A DNA stretch of 64,000 nt from the NCBI RefSeq assembly GCF_014356525.2, contig NC_052518.1, positions 96,416,943 through 96,480,942 of the forward strand. Direction: 5' to 3'. Positions 56,830 through 64,000 of the stretch are shown one piece after another. A program made the translations under genes and the position numbers. The stretch is from Nilaparvata lugens. Lineage: Eukaryota > Arthropoda > Insecta > Hemiptera > Delphacidae. Below the pieces are notes generated by a model. The model made no database searches. It saw only the letters and a program-made list of their open reading frames with translations, and was not told where the DNA came from. How positions within the stretch are numbered: position 1 is the first letter of the stretch; each line of letters starts with the position of its first letter.

Positions 56830-59800
56830 TTTTAATAAAATCTATCATTAGGTGTTATTGTTGGCCACAGAATAGTTTTGGGCTATGCCCTATGCCAGTT
56901 GTTCTTTCCCAATCATATTCATATGATTTGTAATTGTATTAACAAATAAATAAATACATTAAAAAGTGGACGAATCTATTCAATTAAAATGGGTGGCGTG
57001 TTCTTCCACTCCCATTAGAATGATGACCGCTTGTGGCCAGATCCACTAAATGACAAATTTGTAACTGGTATTTTTTTAATAAATAAGCCTCAAGTATGTA
57101 TATTTTCAAATAAATAATAAATAAACTAAAACTTTATCCATTTTATCAAGCCATTGCAATCTTGCCATGCAATTGAGAAGGTACAAAAGATAAATTGATT
57201 AAAAATCAAAACAAAAGCCATTAATCACTAAAAGATCAAAAAACTTGATTTTTATGATTTTTTTCTGTGATTGCGTATAAATAGAAAAAAAACCTATAAT
57301 ATTGTATTATTGGATACTTCTTTGATATTGTTAATTCGATCTTTAATAACAATGATTTTTATTAATATGAGAATAAAATATCACGAAAGGGATCTACAAA
57401 AATGAATCAGTCTGAGAACTTTGGAAAATATTAAGCTAACTCTAAGAAGAATTTTAGTACATGGAGAAGGTAACCTGAAAAAATTTTAAAATCTAACTAG
57501 GTTAGTAATTTTATTTTGAACATTTTGTGAATTTGAAGAAAGATACAAATAGAAAAATTGAAATATTAGAAATTAATAAGCATTGAACAACAAATTATAA
57601 ATTTCAAGATATATGTTGAATTCATCAGGTTTGATAAAAATTACCTGAATAAAAGTTTTAAAGTCACTTTCAGCTTCCATGTTGTACAGAATATTTAGGC
57701 AATATATTATAGAAGTTGAAGCTTGGGAATTGAAGTGGAGTAAACCAAAAATATCATTAATTAGTCTAACAAACCACGATAATTTCAGTTAAATGGCATT
57801 TCCTTTGAAATTAATTTCAATTCACAAGTCGAAAATAGTGAAAGATAAGGTCGGCAATCGTTTTCATTCACAAGTCTTTCCAACTCGTAAATATAAAATA
57901 ATGTTATGCTACTATTTATCCAATTCGCGAAACAAATCCAAACATAACAGCCAAATATGGTAGGGGTAAAATGGTGAATATTGCACAAAAGATAAAATCG
58001 GTCAGTCTGAACTGAGAAAAAATGCTCTCAAAAGTCGAGAACTTTTTCTTAATAAAACTTTAGTTCGCAATGATTTTACAGGCTGAAATGATAATCTGCA
58101 CTGCACAATATAAATGCTACTTGATATTAAAATGTTATCACCAAAATTGTTTCCATTTTGAATCCAGTGCAACCTATTTGCAGTTAAGGGAACGATTACT
58201 AGGCTTGTAATGATTTCCATTTTCTGGCACGGTGGAGAAGACAATAAAAGGTTAAATGGTCTATTACTTCAGATTTTTTCAAATTTCAACAAAATCAATA
58301 ACAGAATAATTGAGATATAGATGCAGTAAGTACATAACCAAATAGGTATTCAGCCTTCATAATAGGACTGTAAAGCTATTAACATTAAATGAATAATATA
58401 ATATTAAATAATCCTTATAGTTTGTGTATTAATATGTTTTCTAGAATACTCTTGTTTTCAATAAATTGTATTTTAAATTATTAAACGAAAATGCAATCAA
58501 ATGCTGCAAACCACCCCGAAGACTTCTGCTACAGCAAATATTGACAACAGCTACTATCCAAGAGGTTTATTTTCAATTTTAAAATTCGGTTACATCAAGA
58601 AGTAAAAAACCGTTACTCTTCAAGTGGATCTACGATTTTCGATCTTCTAAAAAAACCATTAACATTCAAAATATATCCAACTATTACAAATTCTGGAATA
58701 AAATTATTATTTTAATAAGATTAGAACTACTTCAAATACAAGTTGACAAATGTTGTAAGAACTGGAAGAAAATGTTACTGTGATGATTTATAAGTATTCA
58801 CTATTGATTTTCATTAAAATGATGAACGATTCCTTCGTCACACATTGATATTTATTTATGTATTTATCATTTACAATCAACTTAAGGACAAAGAAACAGA
58901 CTACAGTCCAAAACTTCTTTTCATCCCAATTTCATAAAATATATTAAACTCTCTTCGCTATTATGAACCTATACAAGAATTTCCATCCATTTAGGTATTC
59001 TATTGGTTATCATTCAATTAATAGACATTCTAATAGAGAAGAAAGTGAATCATTGATATTGGACAGATACAAACAAACTTATAGAAATTTAAAAGTATGT
59101 GAGATATTTCAATATAAATAGTTTAAACAGACACAACACCAGTAAAGTAGTAATTCTTTAAAAGCCAAAATTTATGTGTGAATTGTTAAAATCAATTCCA
59201 TGTTAACATCACACGGCATTAGGGCTTAGGGCATTAGCACTGCGATAATACGATGTTATGCTTTATCGGTGAAGCTTAAATATACAACTATTCTAATCCA
59301 AGTGCGTCTTACATAAAAATTCAACTCACACTCATAAAATCATTACAAGCTCAAAAACATGATGTAATAACATTAGCTTATTAGAAGAGTAGCAAATGAA
59401 GATTTCTTAATTCCAAGAACATATTTATTTGCTATTATTTCAAAATGCTTATTTGACTAGTAGTAATGAATAAGTATCAGTATAACAAAGATAAAATTAT
59501 GACAGCTAAATGTTATTAATCATTTGAAATAGTTTTTTAAACATGACAAATTGATAGCAATTTTGCTTTTGTAATAATTTATGAGTAACGCCATACTATA
59601 ACAAACTTTCACAATTTTCCGTGACTTTTCTATTAGTTAAGTAGTCGTGTTACTCAACTTTCTAGTAAATTGAAGTTATGCATCTTTTGTAAACTTCAAG
59701 TACAACAAACTTATTATTTTTCATACTTGCATAAACGTGAACGTCTCGTCAATTCTTTGAGAAAGAACCTTATTTGCTAGATGCTCCATTGACGTAGCTG

Positions 59801-60640
59801 GTTTTTGTTTCCGCTGAAGGAGATATATTCGATCCGAAAAGTCTACAACAAAAGAAATAAGACAATTGAAGACCGGTTTCAAAATGCCTCAAGAATATTA
59901 AGAAAAATGAGTAGACTGACCACGATCATATTGGAATCGACCATATCAGATTCTACAAATAACTATTCCATTCGAATTAACAATTAATAGACCAATGTCA
60001 CTCTTTGATATCAATCACCAAAAGTTGAATGATAAAGATTGTTAAGCAACCCAAAAAAAAATTAATTGCAGCGGCGTAAAGGCAGCCACGCTTTTTCTTT
60101 TGACATCAACAGTCCATATTATACAAAGTAATTTCGAGGATGCTCTCAATTATAGATGCATATCGATTGAACCCTTGTCAATGAAACCGGAGCACAGTAC
60201 CAAATCTGATTGAAGACAGTTGATCCTAGTTGGTGCATCCCAGCATGAGGTGGCGATTTAGTGGTAGACTTGACTAAATTAATTTCTCTTTATACGGTAG
60301 CATGATCGCAAATTCTCTGATGCTTACTCATTTAGGGGATAAGATATCGTCCATTCCTTTTGATGAATAAACATGACGTTATTTTAAATAACTCTGTTGA
60401 AGTTTATAAGAGTTCTGTTGAATTTGTCAGGAGTGTTTCGTCATGGAAAACAACATCAATTATTTGCAACAGACTAATTATTCAATAGTGACTGGACAGA
60501 AATGCAAATAACTAATGCGATTGTTGGTTAATTTTTTATTTTGAAAACTGGATTTAGTCATTTTTATTGACGAATTCTAGTAAACTTGAATGTTATTCTA
60601 ATGATTGAACTTCAAATAACAGCTATATTATAAAAAGTAA
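56830..60640. other. AT-rich unassigned stretch, includes Staufen downstream region
   Basis: No convincing reading frame. The last part should contain the 3'UTR of the minus-strand Staufen gene. Two short similarities to the 40.2 kb area (CCGAAGACTT..CAGCAAATATTGACAAC near 58536) suggest another dispersed repeat. Confidence 0.35.
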
Positions 60641-60648
60641 AATAACAT

Positions 60649-63013
60649 TTACCCGTCTCCAGATTGAATATTATTCCCTTTCTTGGTTGGAGCGACTGTG
60701 TCAAGTCCCATCTTCGATAGTGCCCTTAGCGCTGTTAGAGCAGCCTAAAAACAAAGATAAAATACATGTAAAAATACAATTTTATTTTAGGTGAACAGAT
60801 ACGAATTGGAAAATTATTAATACGTTGCAGATTGCATTATTGCTCTTGGAGTTGAAAAGTACAATGATTAAATTGTAAGCAAGCAAACAATATCAAGTCG
60901 TAAGCTTTATTGGAATGTATACAAAAAAAATTGCAAACAGCTAATAATGCCAACACAAATTGTAAAGATAGGAAGAGATAGATAGATAAATAACTTTGAT
61001 TTACACTTTACAATATTAAAAGTGATGTGGGCGAGGAATGAAACAGTACGAAAATTATTTCAACTTTAAATAACTTATCAGAGTTCATAATAAAAAATAG
61101 CGGTGAAGGCAACAATTGGAATTGGGTTGATAAAATTAGCATATCAGTTTTCTTTAATAACAGGCAAAAATACCTAGGTCGATTTGTTAAGAATAAGAAG
61201 CTATCAGAATTACTCAAGTAGTAGTATATTACTCAAATCATGCTTTGATTTGACTTGACAAAATATGAATGGAAAGTGATTGAAAGAGAAGGACAACCGA
61301 CCTTTGGAAAATCCGAGTACTGAACGGTGAAACCCACAAGCTTGGCGAGATACGTGAGCTGGTCCTTGGGTCTGACGCCTGACATCCCATCACCCGAATT
61401 ACTTCCAACTTCATTTTGATTCTGATTGCCTCCATTTATGTACTCTTTGGCGAGGGCAGCAGTTGTTTGTAGGTTCGAGGAGCCTGGAAAAATACAAGAG
61501 CATTGTAAAATCCAACATACCCACGAATAATTGCGGATAACAGGATATCTTGACTTACGGTAAATGGAAATACACGCTAGTGATCTGGAATGAATTGGTA
61601 ATGGATCAGTAATATTGCTTAAATGTTACCTTAACCAATTGGGCTTTCAAACTCCATTTAGCAAATATATTAGAGTTTCAATTTAAAACAGATGATTAAG
61701 TCCGGTTTGCACAGTGATAGTTTAAACTAAATTAAATCTATATCAAGTCTCTTTTGTTATAATGTGATTCATTTCGAGTTTAAGCCACCAGCTGATCAAA
61801 TTCGGTTAAAGCTTTGTCTGTGCAAATGGCCCTAAATGTGGAATAAAGTCAGAACACATCAAATATAGTCGAAATAGACATAGGCTCAACCTACTTAAAT
61901 GTAAAACAGATGATTGAATATGGAATTAAGTCAGAACACATCAAATATAGTCGAAATAGACATAGGCTCAACCTACTTTAATGTAAAACAGATGATTGAA
62001 TGTGGAATTGAGTCAGAACACATCAAATATAGTCGAAATAGACATAGGCTCAAACTACTTTAATGTAAAACAGATGATTAAATGTGGAATTAAGTCAAAA
62101 CACATCAAATATAGTTTTAACCTAGGCTTAACCTACTTATAAGACCAGTATGAATCGAAATTCGAGGGAGGGACAGTTTTGGGCTGTGCCTGTTGGTCCT
62201 ACCCCAATCATTCTAATGATGTAATGAATAATTGTGTATCAATTCAACAATAAATGAATGAACGGATGAAAATATGAAAGTGACCTCTACCGTCTTCTAA
62301 GTTAAAGCTGAGTTGACAGAACGTCAAAAAAAGGATGGCTGGGACTAGAAAAATTCGAAAAATTGTAGATTTTTAGGTAGTACATTGAAATAGTGTCGGT
62401 AAGTCGGTACTCAAAGAATAATCGAAAATAGGAGGATTGATAAAGTAGATTTTCCAAACAGGCATATGCTGTAAAAGTTTTGAGGGAGGAGGCTTGAGTA
62501 ATGAATTCATAAATCGAAAAATACACCATATTTGTTGATTATCATCATTCAAGAATACTGTGACAGATTATAAAACAATAAACTTCATGAATATTATGAA
62601 ACTATAAAATGATTCAGTTAACTGCGTACACATTTGAAGAAAGTTGTTTTGGATGTTTCTTTTTTATTTAAATTGGAAAGGTTTCATCTATCAAACTAAA
62701 AGAGGTGAGGTTTGTAAAAAAATAGGTCAAAAAAGTTTGACACAACAGCTTTCACACCACTTATTTTTCAATAAATCTATCTTTTGGACTAAATTCATTT
62801 GTTAATAAATAGACTAATTATAAAGAATAATCAAAATTGAATAAACTAACCAGATTTTCCGTTGCTGCCAGTGGATGAACTTCTAGTATTGTCAGTCATG
62901 AGAAGAACTCCCGGCACCAACTGTCGACCCCCACTCCCTCCAGCTGTTTCGCTTTTCTGCTTATCCTGATTCATGAACCCGTCCTGCTTTTCTTGGTTCA
63001 TATACATGTTCAT
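60649..63013 (-). CDS. stau: Staufen-like dsRNA-binding protein, 3' exons
   Basis: Minus-strand exons 62851-63013, 61302-61483 and 60649-60744 have GT-AG borders and matching phases. The first encodes a Gln/Lys-rich stretch and GGRQLVPGVLLMTD, a Staufen signature. The second encodes ALAKEYINGG, then VRPKDQLTYLAKLVGFTVQYSDFPK, the start of the last dsRNA-binding domain. The third encodes AALTALRALSKMGLD, its final helix, then a tail ending QSGDG and TAA. Staufen binds structured mRNAs for localisation and decay. The ~35 residues between second and third exon pieces (beta strands 2-3) are not found between 60745 and 61301, though direct joining is in frame. Upstream exons lie beyond the window. 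Confidence 0.8.
61698..61835. mobile_element. MITE-like repeat, inverted copy of 39.35 kb
   Basis: CGAGTTTAAGCCACCAGCTGAT and TTGTTATAATGTG blocks are complementary to the copy at 39345-39480. Lies in a Staufen intron. Confidence 0.6.
61838..62130. repeat. 82-bp tandem repeat, about 3.5 copies
   Basis: The unit contains CAGAACACATCAAATATAG, TCGAAATAGACATAGGCTCA and TGTAAAACAGATGATT. Copies differ at few sites; the last is partial. In a Staufen intron. Confidence 0.9.
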
Positions 63014-63399
63014 CTGCAAAGACAAGTTCCAGGAGCTTTAGTTGACTACATGATATAAAAAGTAATAACAGTCATTTATATAATGGAGTGAAATTCAATT
63101 GGCGATTCTCCATTTAAATATATTAATATATTTCCGTTTGAACAGTTGATAGCTTGGAAGTATATTGATGACAGTAAAGTATTGTGGAAAAAGCACTTCA
63201 AATCCGGAACTTCCAATAATGAATATAGTTGAAGCATACCGTTTTTAATGGAACAAAAATATAGATGGGATAGTGTCGAATCATTAGGGTTTGGCAATTT
63301 CAATATCACTCTGTAATTCACCGTCAACCTTTTGAACAACCAATGTCACCTAGCACATGACATTAAATAAAAATCTGGTGTGGCGCACTCACACAACTT

Positions 63400-64000
63400 T
63401 CCTTGCCGTTATGGAAATTGATCACCTGACGCTAGTGTTCCCGCGCATCTCAAGTCTACTATTCAAAGATTTGAGCCAGCTGGTGACAGGGCAATAACGC
63501 TGAAGACACACGAGGTGTGCTATATCTTCATAGTGGATCATTTAATAGAATCAACAGTTGCCAACAGTTCGCAATTGGATAATCACATTTTCTCGAATTT
63601 CGAGCTTACGTTCAATTTTAGGTGAAAATGTTACTGAACATTAGTTGTAGAGATTCTCATGCTGAATCTTTACCACTCGAAATTTTTTGTTTAAATTGTA
63701 TCTGAAGCCTGATAATTGAGAATCTAAAATCAAACTTTGCATAGATGGGGCGGAGCTCCTGAAATTTTTACAGATATGGGACTTGTGGCAGTTGATAGAG
63801 CTTATCGATGACTATTTCAGGTATAACTTTAATCAAAATCGTTGGAGCCGTTTTTGAGAAAATCGCGAAAAACCCTGTTTTTGACAACATTTTCGCCATT
63901 TTAGCCTCAATCGCATTTGATTGAAATTGTTCGTGTCGGATCCTTATATTGTAAGGGCCTTACGTTCCAAGTCATTCCGTTAATTGGGAAATGAGATATC
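63400..64000 (-). repeat. Dispersed repeat family A, copy 3
   Basis: Inverted relative to 31.79 kb, with the same CTCCGCCCC, AAAACCCTGTTTTTGACAAC and CCAGCTGGTGACAGG blocks. Runs off the right edge. Confidence 0.85.

Overview
This is eukaryotic, AT-rich, repeat-dense nuclear DNA, most likely from an insect. Genes are split by short GT-AG introns, one promoter carries the insect DRE octamer TATCGATA, and TCAGCTGA-rich MITEs, Helitron-type ends and a degraded non-LTR retrotransposon are present. Repeat style and gene families suggest a hemipteran, possibly a planthopper, but that is recollection and not proven here.

Layout. (1) 1-7.2 kb, minus strand: the start of a transposon-associated reading frame at the left edge (1-511), then a complete five-exon gene for a DUF4806-type protein (715-4682). 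Its 5'UTR/first-intron region is tandemly triplicated (4.68-7.05 kb) and ends at a promoter with two DRE octamers. (2) 7.7-8.4 kb: two tandem repeat arrays. (3) 8.485-22.95 kb: a decayed Polinton/Maverick-like endogenous virus-like element. It holds a 5'-truncated double-jelly-roll capsid gene, a protein with a BIR-like tail, two small unknown genes, a one-pass membrane protein, a two-exon gene with a long repeat-filled intron, a BIR (IAP-like) gene, a protein-primed family B DNA polymerase broken by three frameshifts, an integrase that lost its third catalytic residue, an intact A32-type packaging ATPase, a frameshifted DUF8207-like gene and a fibre-like coiled-coil gene interrupted by one TAA. 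Several strong hairpins lie in or between these genes. (4) 23-43 kb: almost no host coding sequence; microsatellites, Helitron ends, MITEs, foldback elements, two dispersed repeat families, and scraps of a BEL/Pao and a non-LTR element. (5) 43.46-46.86 kb: a minus-strand CR1/Jockey-like retrotransposon remnant. (6) 48.59-49.18 kb: a near-perfect long palindrome. (7) 49.53-52.93 kb: the last four exons of a host PIF1 helicase gene. (8) 53-60.6 kb: repeats and unassigned sequence. (9) 60.65-63.01 kb: the last three exons found for a minus-strand Staufen gene, with a conserved middle piece of the last dsRNA-binding domain not found. (10) 63.4-64 kb: a third copy of a dispersed repeat.

How the genes fit. 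The element at 8.5-23 kb has the Polinton set of replication (PolB), insertion (integrase), packaging (ATPase) and capsid genes, plus BIR proteins that could act on host apoptosis. It is inactive as it stands: capsid, polymerase, integrase and the DUF8207-like gene are damaged, no maturation protease was seen and no terminal inverted repeats were found. ATPase, the BIR genes, the small genes and the spliced gene remain open. DUF4806, PIF1 and Staufen are the host-type split genes; whether the DUF4806 unit belongs to a transposon is open.
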